In this document: piece after piece, positions 41,162 through 54,600 of the stretch
Layout of the letters: each line of letters opens with the position of its first letter
Position numbering within the stretch: the stretch's first letter is position 1
Source: Nemopilema nomurai
Taxonomy: Eukaryota > Cnidaria > Scyphozoa > Rhizostomeae > Rhizostomatidae
Assembly (NCBI GenBank): GCA_003864495.1
Contig: ML133373.1
Location: forward strand, 620,001-684,000
Direction: 5' to 3'
Length of the DNA stretch: 64,000 bases
Notes under the pieces: model-generated
Databases searched by the model: none
The model's input: only the letters and a program-made list of their open reading frames with translations
Told to the model about the DNA's origin: nothing
Made by a program: the position numbers and the translations under genes

Positions 41162-44100
41162 CGTTACCCTGCGCACTCTAATTTCATTAGCAGCGGAAAA
41201 ATGTTGGGATAATTTGGACACAAGCGGAGGGAGTTGGAAAGTTGGATATATGGTTACATTTTACGTCCTTCTTCTTTAAAAATTGTTTAATAGGAAAAAC
41301 TCTCAGATGTTGTCTAGCGTAAAAGAACTCTTGAAAAAAGCAGAGAATGATGGGTCACCGATTAGGAAAATACGCAACGTATTCGAAGACTAATTCTATG
41401 ATGTTATCATTCATGAAACTGTGAGAAAAAGGCTTGATTTGGTAGGCAATGACCTTACTGAATGAAGTAAGCTATGTTTATATCCAGATAATCTGACTGA
41501 ATTCCATTCCAACTCAGTTCAATTTGATTAAAGCTTTAGGGGTTAATCGGTATGACCTTCACCCCACCATCATCATCTATGGTGACGTTTATGACACTTG
41601 ATGACCGGACAATCCACTCTCTATGCAGCATCACGTCGTAGCTGCAGCAACTAATTTTGTCTTTAGAACGAGAAGTGGGCTAGAGGTGTCTGGTAGTGGT
41701 TGCTTTGCTTTGCAAAAATGTCACCTTTGCTTCTTTCTTACCAAAGGCACGAGAGATTCATCGCTTGTGGTTGATGGTGCTCTGTTGGGTCCTTCAACTT
41801 CTGGTGAGCTTTTCTCTCTTCAGTTTTGAGTATTCTTGTTTATAATACCAAGAACCAGTAACGATATTATGTAAGTATGTTACATATTTTATTTGATTCA
41901 TAAATATGATTCACAATGTGTCTTCACTTACCAATGAAGTTTTCTATGAAAGGAGCACTTTGAAGTCTACTCTGTTAAAGTTTGTTCGATCTTGCAAGAA
42001 AAAGGGGAAGTGTTGAAAATGTTGTGAATTTTTGGGAAGCTCCATTGTCATCTTTAGCAACACTTTTCTGTTCATTCATATTTAATAGACTTGTTGTTTG
42101 GAAATTCCTTTGCACGTCTGGCCTTTTTCAACCAGATATTGTTGAGTTAACTAATTCCTCGCGACTTTTGGATAATCCAACAAGCCATCTTGGCCAAGTC
42201 CCTATTTATAGGCTAAAAATTTTACATAATTGCGCAACTCTTCTAATGTTCTAAATAGCAAAAGTGTGGAAAGGTAGAAGCCCTAAGACGGGGGTAGCTA
42301 CCCCCATTTGACCTCTCTGTTTTTCTGGACGTTTTGCTCTCGTTGTAAAACATAAGGCATGTTAATCAATAAAAGACTATAGCGATTTGTTGATTAGTTT
42401 TCGCAGGGTGTTTAGAAACGAGGTATTTTCAGTCAAAACAAATACCTACAATTGCTTTAATTTGATTTATGACCTCTATTTTCTGGGACTTTGATAGTTT
42501 ATCTGGATATTAAAACAATTTAATATAAACTTTATTCGAAAGCCTATCTTTGCATAAAGATGAAGGTTTCAATTAAAAGCAGTTGGTTATGACGATAAAA
42601 TTGACTGTTAAGCATGCTCAGATTTTCTGTTTAAATGGAAGATCGTTTTATTAGAAACAAAACAACGCATTCTGCCAACTATTTTCTGAAATTCTCGTCT
42701 AGCCCATGTGGAAACCTTCACCCTACAACCTTAAACCTTTAATCTAGCCTTGGGTAAGGCTCTAACTCCCCTTTCTTGAAACTTGCTTGGCGAATGCCAT
42801 CTGACAACACCTATTGTCTCATTTGGATTCAGTTGTGAAATTATATAATTTTTTGTATAATCGTTTTTTATATAGCATTCGTTTCACCAATGTAGTGATG
42901 GATTAGCATTGATCAGAATTCAAAACCTCTTTCTATGTAAGTTGTGATTTGGTATATAACAGGATCGGTCTGATAACACTGACAAAGTTTTGGAAAAACA
43001 CAAATAGCAGAATCAATATATGAATATTTATGAACTTTGAATTTGTAGCTCTCAAGCCTCGTTTTGCCTACAACCCTCGTTTTCACTCGCCAAACAGCCT
43101 GCTTAATGACCTCTGTCCTCTGTCCTCTATCCTTAATGTCCTTTTAAGAAAACCGTGAAAGTGATTTCCCTTCTTCAACAGGATTGAAATTCTTTCATTA
43201 AATGAAATCTATTCTGTTAAGATCTTATTTTGCAAGCCAAATTTTCTCTTCAAATCCCTAATCCTTATCGATGAATAACATCCAAAGAGACGTCATGTCG
43301 AAAGTCGCTAAGAGTAGTAATGTGATGCCACCCCATCCTTGTATTGGCTTCAACTGGCGAAATACTGTTTTCCCCGGTTTTGCCATCTCAAAGTAGCCAA
43401 TCATTTAGTGATTGCTTCACGTTAAATCTCCTACTGATTTAGAAAGTACGCTGTAACCACAAGAGCTGTGTGCAATTTTCGACGATTGCATGTACCTCCT
43501 TGTGCAAGTTTCAAATATACAACCTTTGACAAAGAGGTCTGCTAGCATACAGGTACACAGTTGTTGGAAATTTAGAATCCTTCTTTCAAGACGTTGAACC
43601 GATTCTAATGCATTTTAAAAGTCCGCAAACCAGAAAAAGTGCAATGAGAAGTAAGGCATATTTGGATGTAGAGTTTGGTCTGATGAAAGCTAAAAACCGC
43701 AAGTCGAGAAGCAGTGAAACGATGGGTTTCGAGGCCAACATATGAAATAATTACGGTCAATAATAAAATAAACAAACCTTCGAATGATCAGCTTGTTTTC
43801 CACAGCCCTTCACTTGTCACGTGTTTTATATTCTAAAGCATTTTCAACACAAATATGTCCTCCTTTTGAAAGCAAAAAACTCAATTGAATGGAGAACAAA
43901 AAACTTTCACACCAGACGCATCGTCTTCCTTTCAAAACAAACCCAAGTACACTCTGCCGTGAAATGTGCTTTCAAAATGGCTGCAAAGTATTTACGATGG
44001 TTTTACGGTAGACGGAAGAGAAGCCGAACAAAAAATTTCTAGTTTGATGCAATAAGCTGCTTTGCTCGTGGCTGAAGACAAAATTGATCAGTCTGCTCTG

Positions 44101-45739
44101 AATTCTGCTATTCCTTGCTGTTGTTGCAAGATCCCTCTACTGACATGAATTTCATCGGAGACGAACGAATCGATATCATTTCCAAGCAAATAAAATACCA
44201 ACTCCAATCGCAAGATCTGTAATCCTAGAAGGTGGTGGTATCTCATTTCAAGTGTCCTTGATCATATTTTTTAACGACCAAATAATTTAGGCCTATAATA
44301 GTTTACTTCACAACCTGTTCTCATTCTAGACAAAAGAGAGGCATTTCTAGTCGAAGCACGCTAATGGATCCCTCGAGGGACTCTCGGCTTCTGGGCAACT
44401 CATATTCTAATTAGCAATAGGAATTAATTATTCATTATCTAGTGTAACTTGCACAAATGTTAATTTGGAAGGTGTCTCGATCTTTTCAAAAATCTGTAAG
44501 TCATTTCTAGTCATTACATTGCAAGCATTAGAATTTCTAACAATGAATTTTGGTAACGCTATCATATCACTTTTAGCATTATCTCCACTTTAGTTTCCTG
44601 AATATCAATTTTTCTTTTCGTTTTGACTGTGACACGATGGTTTTTTATTTTGGTTTGAATCTTTTCCAACCCTCCTATCAACAAACGCCAGACCATCGCA
44701 ATCCTAGCAGCAACAACAACAACAACAGCCTCTCAACTTTAAACCCAAAACTATACTAACCCTAGAGCAAAGGCAAAATAGTAACTGAATTTCATTGGCC
44801 GGCCTCGAATTATTTTTGCAAAACATCTTCCTAGCTCTCGATTCCTTGTTTACATGACAGAAATTTTGTATGGCCAGTAACAAAATTTCCATGCTTGGGA
44901 AAATGCAAACGCTTTGCTTGACTTTTGGAAGAAGAACATTTGAATATTGAAGAACAAATTACCTTTCTCCTTATTTAAAAACTTCTAAGCCAAGTAGTTC
45001 CATTTCTGAACATTTTAATAAACATTTAATAGAAGTACATCTTGAAGCTTTTTGTTTTCAAAATAGGTTTTTCTAAATGTTAGATGTGCGAAAATGAAGT
45101 TCTAGCTATGGTTCTGTAGTCATCACTTTTGAAGCCAGACATCTATTTCATGAAAATTCTTGTCTGAAAAAATAACCCTTAAAAAATAACAAGAAAAATA
45201 AAAAAGATACAAAAAAGTATGAACTTATTATTTCGGAAAGCAGTATTGCTTATCGAGGTTCTGTGATAGGTGCTTCCTTTTCGAGCGTTGAAATGAGATG
45301 TAATTAACGTCTTAAGAAATGTCTTAAGAAGTGAAAAATAAAGAACTGCAATTGCAATTTAACAAAGAATTCTGTTAGGCGTACTCGTAAAGGCAAAATG
45401 CTCAGAACCATTTAAAAATATAATGCAGGAACTCTAAAAAACAGCACGAAGGCAGCATTTGTCTAGCAAGCCATTTCTCCCCTGTTGTTTCTACTTCTTT
45501 TCAAGCTTGCTTTTGTAAGTTTTTAGTAGGAAATTTAAAAATGGATTGGACGACTATGTACTACGTTTCGCTAAATAAGATTCTCAACAAAATTGTTATA
45601 AACAGCATAACAAAGGGTATTGTTTCGAAAAGTTGTTTTTAACAACATAACAAAGACTGTAAATGGTAAATACATACAATCAGGATTGGCATAGAAGAAT
45701 AGACCTATAAGTTTTACAGATATGTAATGTGAAACATAG

Positions 45740-45893
45740 GTTTCGTTAGACATGCGAAAATCCAACCTTCTTTGAGCATAGAGATCCGCAACATTAAATT
45801 GACTTATTTCATAAAAGTTTCGTTAGACATCCAAAAATCCAACCTTCTTTGAGCATAGAGATCTGCAACATTATAATGACTTATTTCATAAAA
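45740..45893 (+). repeat. 77-bp tandem duplication
   Basis: GTTTCGTTAGACAT starts both copies (45740 and 45817); the two differ at a few bases. Confidence 0.85.
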
Positions 45894-46732
45894 GTTCAAG
45901 GTAAAAAGTAGGCAATACGTTCAAAGGTCCATAAAAATACAAATGAGACAGGTTGCAAACTCATCTTGAAAAGTAAACAACGGCAGTTTCTAAAAATCTA
46001 GAAAAGAGGGAAAAATAATGGTGGGTCTGATTGCAGAAAGGCATTCTGGCTCAAAACTAGGACGCAAAAAACTCATAAAGGTCCGTCAAGAACTAATGCA
46101 CCTAAAAATGCATCAAGAGCTATTGGTACAGAGAAGGGGCACATTATACCTGACAACCGGGTTGCCTTAAAGTTCCGAAGCTCCAAGATGGCAGCTTGAT
46201 CTCTTCCAAACCTTTCACACATAATGTGCCCGGATTCTGGTTTCTAATGCCCAGTGTTAAGAGCCGTACTCCGAGGATAAACAACTGAAGATCATTTTCA
46301 TACTTCTGTAGTGGATCATTTTCTACTTTCCATTGTCACATCATGTCATGCTGACACATTTTCTCGCTCCTCAGTCTAGACTGTTCCATCCTCATTACAT
46401 CACCATTTCATTATCCTCTCTCATCCCTCGTCAGCAAATTTATTTTTAGACTAATCAATATAAATATAATTGTACAGTCAGTCAGAGTCAGTCAGAAACA
46501 GAGCTACAGAATACAACAGGCAACGCGTCGTCTCTCTCTCTCTCTCGGCCTGGCTCCGTGTTCTCTACAAGTTAAATAAGACAACTTTGGCTCGGATCTT
46601 CCATAGAGGTTGAGCAACGCAGTCGGTAGAAACCCATCAATAACTCGTTTCTACACTTCCATCGCCGGGCTGCCTTAGGCTGAGGCTGTGAAGATTGCCT
46701 CCACGCACTTCATCTTGACATTGAGATTGATA

Positions 46733-46800
46733 GTGACCTCAGAGTGTCAGCTAATGACCTCAGGGTGTCTGTCAGAGATTGATAATGACCTCAGAGGCTA
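46733..46800 (+). repeat. Short degenerate repeat with AATGACCTCAG core
   Basis: TGACCTCAGAG, TGACCTCAGGG and TGACCTCAGAG recur at about 27-35 base spacing. Confidence 0.5.
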
Positions 46801-47433
46801 GGGAATGATGTCAGCAAGAAACTGGTCATGATTTCAATGGAGCTCATTACAGGACAATATCAAATCAAAAATAACTCTAAAAAGTAAACTTAAGATCAGA
46901 CAATTAGCATAAAAAGCGAAAACGAAAGAAGTAATGAAACAAAAGAGCACACTGGAATGCTTGTCAAGAATCTCAGAAACAAGTGCACTTTGTAAAAATT
47001 GCTTGTGAAAGGACAGCTCAATATATCAACCATTCGAATGCTAATAAAGAAACGCCTTTCTCAAGGTAGAAAAATTACAGAAAGCAAAGTACAAAGAAAT
47101 GTAATTAGACGACAACAATGAATTAAAAAGGACACAATGCAATGACAAGTTCGACAATCTACAAAAAATGCTCAAGACCAAATCAAGGACAAAATATATC
47201 AAAGAAAACTCTCTCGCTCACCTATGATTTGACAATGCACCTGAACTGGAAAAAGTTTTGGAGCCAGAAAGCATTTCATTTTTGAAACAGTGAAAAAGAG
47301 ACCGGTGAGTAGAATATAAAGTCATCCAAAAGACAAAACGCTTAAGACAAAAAAGAGAACAAAGCAACATAGCATCGAGAGGACAAAATCATGCAAAAAT
47401 GAACAAAACATTGGGCCTGAATATAAAAGAAAC

Positions 47434-47877
47434 AAAGTCGTATTTTTGGAGTTTCAGATGAAATACGGGTTGACGGGTTTGACGCAAAAACCAAGGCTAT
47501 AGCCTTACAAAAATGATGAAATCTAATGGAAGATTTTTTTCGCCTTTTTTCACCTGGAGGGGATAAACTACCACCACACCAAGCTACCAAGCAGTCTGGT
47601 TTGATTGGAAAAGTCGTATTTTTGGAGTTTCAGATGAAATACGGGTTGATGGGTTTGACGCAAAAACCAAGGCTATAGCCTTACAAAAATGATGAAATCT
47701 AATGGAAGATTTTTTTCGCCTTTTTCCACCTGGAGGGGATAAACTACTACCATACCAAGCTACCAAGCAGTCTGGTTTGATTGGAAAAGTCGTATTTTTG
47801 GAGTTTCAGATGAAATACGGGTTGACGGGTTTGACGCAAAAACCAAGGCTATAGCCATACAAAAATAATGAAATCTG
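47434..47877 (+). repeat. 176-bp tandem repeat, about 2.5 copies
   Basis: AAAGTCGTATTTTTGGAGTT begins copies at 47434, 47610 and 47786, a spacing of exactly 176. Two minus-strand frames inside it (47342-47590 and 47584-47766) share the same repeat and are not independent genes. Confidence 0.92.
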
Positions 47878-49540
47878 TTGGTAATTTATAAGCTTCTAAG
47901 GAAAGGTTGAAAAACATTTGACTCATTGATACTAGAGGGTAGAATTATTTCAAATAATATTTTTTTCAATCCAAGTCTTTAGTAGGATTCTTGACATGAA
48001 AAAATTATGCTGCTAACAAAAATGACATACCTGAAGATGAAAAGAAAAAATTGCTTAAAAACCTTCAAATTAATTGCTTAAAAACCTCACAAGTTAACAA
48101 CAATTTAGGCCACGAAATGAAGAAGCACAACACAAAATTGTAGCATTGAGTTTCCTAAAAGCTTTACAGTTTTTCCAAAGTTTAAAGTCTTTGGTTAAAC
48201 GACTAAAAATAATTTAGCTTTACCAGAATACATTGTGGACTTTGCATTTAGGCTCAAAGAGTTTGGGCCTAAAAGCACGCAATTCGTTATCAAAACAAGG
48301 GAAGGAAAATGCCTACTATCTCTTAAAAATTACAGTAGCAAATATAGAATATTAACAGTCTGATAATACATCTATCAAAAGGGAAAACAAAGCAGCAAGT
48401 TTAAGATAGAAGTGAAGATAATGGGGGTAGAAATATAGCAAATGCAAAACATAGACACCGAAGATAACAGAAAGTATTATTTTCATCTAGTTACTAATTG
48501 AAGTTGGCTTCTACGGCTTGAAGAAAAGCATTGGTATAAGCTAATCCGCCATTATGGTCCATCACACAATCATTCGCACTTATTCAAAACTTGAGGGCGT
48601 GCGAACCATTAGAGAAAATAATTAAAAGCTGGATGCACTGACCTTTTTTGCCCTATTTCTCTGCAAGTGCACAAAAAACATAACACGTGGTTAAGTTTGG
48701 TCTTTTTGCGACGACGATAACTTCACTACTCACAAGCCATGAGTATGGGCCTATGACTTGCATTTCTGAGAAAGGTGGAGAAAGAAAGGGACAAGTCAAT
48801 AAAGGAGCAGAGTATTTCAACTTTTCTCAAGGGTATACCTTTATAAAAGGCCACACTTATCACGTTTGGTCTCGAGAGAACTGAAAACCAACATTCTCGC
48901 TTGCAGCGGCGTTTGAGAAAATGTCTTTGTTCTTTGGCCAAGAATAATTAATCAACAAAAACTAGTCTCTGTCAGTCAGCTGAAATGCAGCATTGAAACA
49001 TAAACATGGGCCTAGACTAAAGTGAATTTCATTAAGCAAACAAACCGAAGAACTTTGTTTATGTATAAATATTTGTGCTAATAGAAGTTATGAAACAGTT
49101 AGAATAAAATTGTGTACTTTTAGCTTTCCCCAATTATTCTTCGTAACGCAGTTCTTTAGTGACAGAAAATACTTCAGTCGTCAGTAGTTTTAAATGTTCG
49201 CGCTTTTGGTCACGTGAACCGCCTCCGCTACTTTTGCGATGGTGCAAAGCTCTTGCTTTTTGGAAAGGGTGCTTTGCACACGTTACTGAGAGGGACATAT
49301 GATCCCATTAATAAGGTAGGTTCGGCACCAAAGACAAAATCATTACACGTAATTCCAATGGAAACACCGGTTCTGAAAATATTTTCATTAGAATCTGGCT
49401 ACTAGAATATTTCAGGTGGAAGATTTAGAGCCTCAAACTCAAACAAGCAGAGAAATTAAACAACCACAACAGCAAAATTTGTTTATTTCTCCTGTTAAAA
49501 AATTAAACATTTTCAAGATTTATGCTGCTAAAAATATTGT

Positions 49541-49741
49541 GTTAATGCGCAAATAAAGTACCCAAATGAATATGAACTTTATCATTATATACCTTCTGTA
49601 TGTTTATCAATGTATGTTTTTTATTGCTGAAAATTTAATTCATCACAATTTTAGACTGCAACATTAATGGAGATGGGGATGTACATTTGACTTACACAAA
49701 AGACGGCAGACCAAGTGGAGAATGTTTTGTCGTCTTTAATA
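49541..49741 (+). pseudogene. Truncated copy of hnRNP H-like exon 2 with its intron flank
   Basis: Bases 49655-49741 are identical to the start of the real exon at 52130 (first 87 bases, starting ACTGCAACATTAATGGAGAT and including its TTTTAG or GTTTAG acceptor region). The upstream flank from 49541 also matches 52025-52129 with small changes. The copy stops in mid-exon (after TTTAATA) and has no donor. It lies upstream of the probable promoter at 50362, so it is unlikely to be spliced into the mRNA. Confidence 0.9.
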
Positions 49742-49842
49742 TTTGTCGTTTTGTCGTTTTACCAGGGCTTTACTCGCTGAGCATCGCAAATATTATTTCC
49801 CTTGAAATTAGATCACCTAATGTATTGGATCAAGAACGTCGC

Positions 49843-49931
49843 CAGGTCACCGGCAGTCAGAGTGGTGTTTCCATTAAAGATTTTAGTGCCGCAAGGATCG
49901 CCGGTGGATAAAAGTTACATGGAAACCAGGC
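49843..49931. mobile_element. Relic of the MITE family seen at 4471
   Basis: It ends with ATAAAAGTTACATGGAAACC followed by AGGC, the same terminal repeat as the 4471 element reversed. It also shares the CACCGGCAGTCAGAG and AAAGATTTTAGTGC segments. The other end and the A/T-rich middle are missing. Confidence 0.6.
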
Positions 49932-50361
49932 TTTGCAAATAGTATCATTTATATCATCATCGGCAGTATAATCTATGGCCAAAATGATTGTAGAATGGCA
50001 CAAAGTTTACTTGCAAATTTGCTTTCACGATTGCTCTAGATAATGTCGTTCCAAAGTTCACAGAGTTGCCTACCCTTCTTATCTCTTGAAATCTTCGAAA
50101 AGAGCTTCAAAAAGTAAACACAAGTAGTTCAATTTTCAAACAGTATATGAAACGACAGACCTAATCTTCATTCTTGCAATGTGTTGAAGCTGTTTGCAAA
50201 AGTTTCTTAGCTTCTCGATTTGTGAAGGGTGGGATCACAACTTCTAAAGGCTGAGTTAGCCATAATTTGTAAACTGCTAAATTTTCAAAGTTGGAATTCA
50301 TTTAAAAACATTTACATTCCTACCAATGTTAAATATAGTTGATGCACAAGTTCTCAAACCC

Positions 50362-50386
50362 CGCGGGTAACCGCGAATTACCCGCG
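50362..50386. promoter_or_regulatory. 9-bp inverted repeat in a CpG-rich probable promoter
   Basis: CGCGGGTAA and TTACCCGCG are perfect inverted repeats around a 7-base spacer (CCGCGAA), in a short CpG-rich patch amid AT-rich DNA. About 100 bases downstream lies a consensus donor. A palindromic factor-binding site is likely; the half-site resembles but does not equal E2F sites. Confidence 0.45.
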
Positions 50387-50389
50387 CAT

Positions 50390-50482
50390 CGGTAGTTGCC
50401 GCACCACGCCGAGCTGTCTTCGCTTTGGAACATATCCGAACTTGGGAAGGATTGAATTCTTTTAAGTACCCCCACAACGCAG
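50390..50482 (+). other. Probable non-coding first exon of the hnRNP H-like gene
   Basis: A GC-richer segment without an ATG, ending ACGCAG before the donor GTAAAT at 50483. It would splice to the acceptor ending at 51669 (pyrimidine-rich, TTTTGGCAG), 13 bases before the proposed start codon. The start of the exon is uncertain. Confidence 0.4.
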
Positions 50483-51682
50483 GTAAATGTTTTATGTCAC
50501 TTGTTTATTAAACATTCTTTCTTTTAAAATCAATGTTCAGGGAGAATTTGGGTGTAAAATATGATAAGTTAATTGTAGATCCCCGATTTGTCTTTCTTGG
50601 CTTACCTTTAGGCCCTTTGTGTGTGTACAGACTTCAAAATGAGAAGTCAGTTAAAAAGGCGGTCCTGAAGCTATATTCCATGTAGCTAGTTGATCCAGCT
50701 GAATAAGAAGAAGCTAATAATTAAATGTTATCTAAACAAGTTTTTTTGAATTATGGGAACATAATCCTTTTCGATTCCCCCCTGGAAAGAAGTGCTCATC
50801 CAGAGGCAACCGTTATCGATTTCAAAGAAGGCTTAAGGTTTAAAAGAGGTTTAAATCGAGGAAAAATGAATTTCAAAGATGTTTGCTCCAGTCAAAGGGG
50901 GTATCAAACTGAACAATAATAAGCAAGCATCTAGTTTTTTCTTGTTACTTAAACAGTTTTCTAATAATAATACAAATGTTACCTTTGATTGATTTCAAAA
51001 TCACAATGCATTGCATTTGCTTGGTCTCCCGTTTGTTGTCCATTAAAGTAAAAAGTTTGGTATAGTGTGGAACAGAGAGAAGACAATGAATCTGCACCTT
51101 GAACAGAGGGAAACTTACAAGAAGCTCTTAAAAATAAGCACTCACACCAGGCATAAATAAATTGAGCACTTTTAATATATTTTTCCAAATTGTTAATAAC
51201 CTGAATCTGTGACATGTTTTTATGCCCTCCTGCAACTGTCAACTACCTTATCTTTTTATGCTATAATGAGTATACATTTGCAAGTGAGCAATATCCATAA
51301 AAGTGACATTTTCAATGAAATCCTGTTCATACAATGTTATTGATTATTCATTTTCCTTCCAAACAGTCAGAAAATCCCTGAATATTTTTAACTGCTATTT
51401 TATGACTCCCTTATTTTGGCTATACCCCATTTTGAAAAAGAGATTGGATCATTCTGTGTTGATCTGCATTTTATTGAATAACTTTCACAATAAATCATGA
51501 GGGCAGCCTCTGTCATTTTGTGCTTGCTGACACTTGCTCATGTTTTCTCAGAGCAAATTTTTTATTATTCTGTGGCAAAACCTCTAAATTTCACTAGAAT
51601 TCAATTCTTGTTTGTAGCAGCAAATATTTGTCTTTGCATTTGGTTTTATTCTACCTTTGCTTTTGGCAGTTATCACATTAGG

Positions 51683-54600
51683 ATGGAAGGACAAAATTTT
51701 GCAGATGATAGTAATGGAGATCAGTCAAATGAACCTCTTGTTGTAAAGCTCAGAGGCTTACCCTGGTCTGTTACCCCAAATGAAATCAAAGCATTTTTCA
51801 ACGGTAATTTTCTCAATCTTTCTCCTTTGTCATGCTGGGATCTTTGTTGTACTCTTAAAACATTTATTGATTTCATCAACATCATCATTCTATATTTATC
51901 TGTTTCATTCAATCTAAATTTTTACCAAGAGTCCTCCAACCATTATATATTTATATATATAAAGTTTCAAAACTACTTGCAATGATTTTACTTCTTCAGT
52001 AGTTAATATTTTTATAAGTTTTTTGTTAATGCGCAAATAAAGTACCCAAATAAATATGAACTTTTATCATTATATACCTTTATCATTATATATCTTTATC
52101 ATTATAAATTTAATTCATCACATGTTTAGACTGCAACATTAATGGAGATGGGGATGTACATTTGACTTACACAAAAGACGGCAGACCAAGTGGAGAATGT
52201 TTTGTCGTCTTTAATACAGAAGAGGACTTTAACAAGTAAGAAGCATTTTAGCAAGCAGTCTACAGATTGCTACTCTCAGTAAAGACAGGTGAATGAGAGA
52301 GGAATAGACATTTCTATGATATATATATAAATATATATATACATAAATATGTATATAAACACAAAGAAAACATCTTATATCTTATCATCTAAACATTTTA
52401 TAGAATGAGTTTTTGAATCATAAGGCAAATGCTGACAGGAGGAAAATTCTTTCCACAAGGGTGCTACCTTGTCCTTCGGGAATCGAACTCCAGCTTGCTG
52501 CTACAAAAGCCAACACTCATTCCAGTGGGCCATACAACCCATACGATATATATATATAAACAGTTTTCTTTTCAAAACAAGAAGGCCAATTCTCCCACTA
52601 AAATAAAGCAACCATTCATGTAGTCAAAAGTCAACCAGAAATATTTCCCAAAGTAAATATATATATATATCATATTTACTGTTATCATTTGTGGAAATAA
52701 TAAATTCAACTGCTTGAATTTCTTCATATTTTATTATCATGGAGTTCAGTTTTAATATTGTTGTTTTAAGGGCTTTGGGACACAATAATGAACACATGGG
52801 AAAGCGTTATATAGAAGTATTTGAGTCAAAGTTTTCTGAGATGGAATGGGTTGTCACACGAATGCAAGGAGGCGAGTCAGATGCTGAAGCTGTTGTTCGA
52901 CTCAGGGGGTTACCATATGGTGCTCAGAAGCAGGACATTGCAGAGTTCTTTGCTGGTATGTTGTATTTATTTCTTTTAAATGTCATGTTCTCCGGTATAT
53001 GGAATTCAAAGGTCACATTCCTATCTCTGGCATTCCAGCACTAGATTGTCTCTGTGTTTTGGTTTCAAAAGTGAGAATTGTTAGCTTAATGAAATCTGTT
53101 CCTTCAGCTTAACATAATTTCAATCATATAAAAATGAGCAACCTTGAATGTTACAAATTTCAAAGGTTTTTTGATCATCTACTCAGCCAAGGCCATGAGA
53201 CATGAAGCTTTAGAGTTTTTCCAATTTGCAAGAAAGTGGTTTTCTAGCATATGCAATTTGCATGTGCAACTTTTCAACCTTTAAAATATGCTTTTGTAAT
53301 TGTTTGAAATAGTGTTTCTTTTAGAAAGACAAAAGGAGAAAAATTGTAAAAAGATAAGGGGATGAAATGTGATTAGAGATAAAAAGAACTAAAGTGATAT
53401 TGAATTCTATCAATAATAGTCTGGAAATCTCATTTATTTTTGAAAGGTATGCATTGGTTGGATATAATTGTTCACAGATGTAATCCAAGAAATTTATCTA
53501 TATGATCATGGTTTCCAAATTTCTAATCTTTGTTGAATGTTTGAGCTTGTTATAGAATAATTTCTACAAATGAGTTGTGCCAGATTGCATTAAAAAGTTA
53601 GCAGATGGGCGGCATTCATTTTAGACAGCTTATGTCTGAGGAGTGTGAAATTCTGGAAATCATTATGAAGGAAAGAAATCATTAAAAAAATTTACTGATT
53701 CATTTTTTCTGTGGAAAAAAAAGTTTTCTGCTGATAGGAATATAGATTTCATAGGGTATTATTTCTCAAACTTATTGAAACCATGCACAATTTTGGAAAT
53801 ATCTCAAAGTGGGCTGGCTAATCAACACTAAAGAAAATTATGGAATTTCATTGCACATCAAGCAACTGAGATCATCAAGAGTGTTGGTATCAAGACATTC
53901 TTGGGAGATAAAACTGAACGGTCATGCATTTTCTCATAAATGCAGCCTCAAAATGAAGACAAGAACTGTAGTGTCTTCCATTTGCATCAGTAATTTCACA
54001 TGAGGTCGTTACCCACTTTTCTAACGATGCCTATGTGATTCCCCAGAGGTCAGGTTCAAGGTAGCTTGGTATTGGGAAACCTCCTTCCCCGCTCCATTTA
54101 CTGGGAGGCAGAAATGCAAATGGAAGACACTCGTGGAGACATTTCCGTAATATTTTTATCCTGAACTAATTGGGTTTTTCTTTTCATCCTTGTCTGCTGG
54201 GATTAAGGGTTGGAGATTGTTCCCTATGGGATTACAATTACACTAGATCAGGATGGGAGGTGTACGGGGGATGCATACATTCAATTTGCCACGCCCAACG
54301 ACGCTGAACAAGCACTTCAAAAGCACAAGGAAAAAATCGGGCACAGGTGGGAGGTTTATTTAAGGGCACCTGGTTGGTCAGGCACCTTTACTATACTTTA
54401 TCGCTGTATTTGCCGAGCGTTGGTCGGCCTGGTCTCGCCTTGTCCTACCTTGGAGGCAGGGGTCTGGTTACTAGTGTCGTCACAATGGGCCTAACCGTTC
54501 GTAAATGTCGATTTTGCCGCAAACCATAACCTTTTTTGCGCAGTTATTCAAACAACTCGACCAGCCTACTCGAGCTTGCTCTTCAATCCTCCTAGTTTCA

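Larger units (their letters stand above)
41162..49540. other. Gene-poor region
   Basis: About 8 kb without a recognisable exon on either strand; the short open frames show no family motif. It holds small repeats (entered separately), a 16-base perfect palindrome at 42290-42305, a CAA microsatellite at about 44708-44728 and a CT microsatellite at about 46528-46548. Confidence 0.5.

Noticed and set aside
42290..42305. Perfect 16-bp palindrome GGGGGTAGCTACCCCC
   Set aside because: Isolated in gene-poor DNA with no motif partner; too short to interpret.
43821..44042. 73-codon plus-strand frame with a basic C-terminus
   Set aside because: No domain, no splice sites and no recognisable homologue; expected by chance.
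51497..51682. Upstream in-frame Met giving the hnRNP H-like protein a signal-peptide-like leader
   Set aside because: A strong acceptor at 51669 lies between it and the RRM, and a secretory leader makes no sense for this family. The segment reads as intron.
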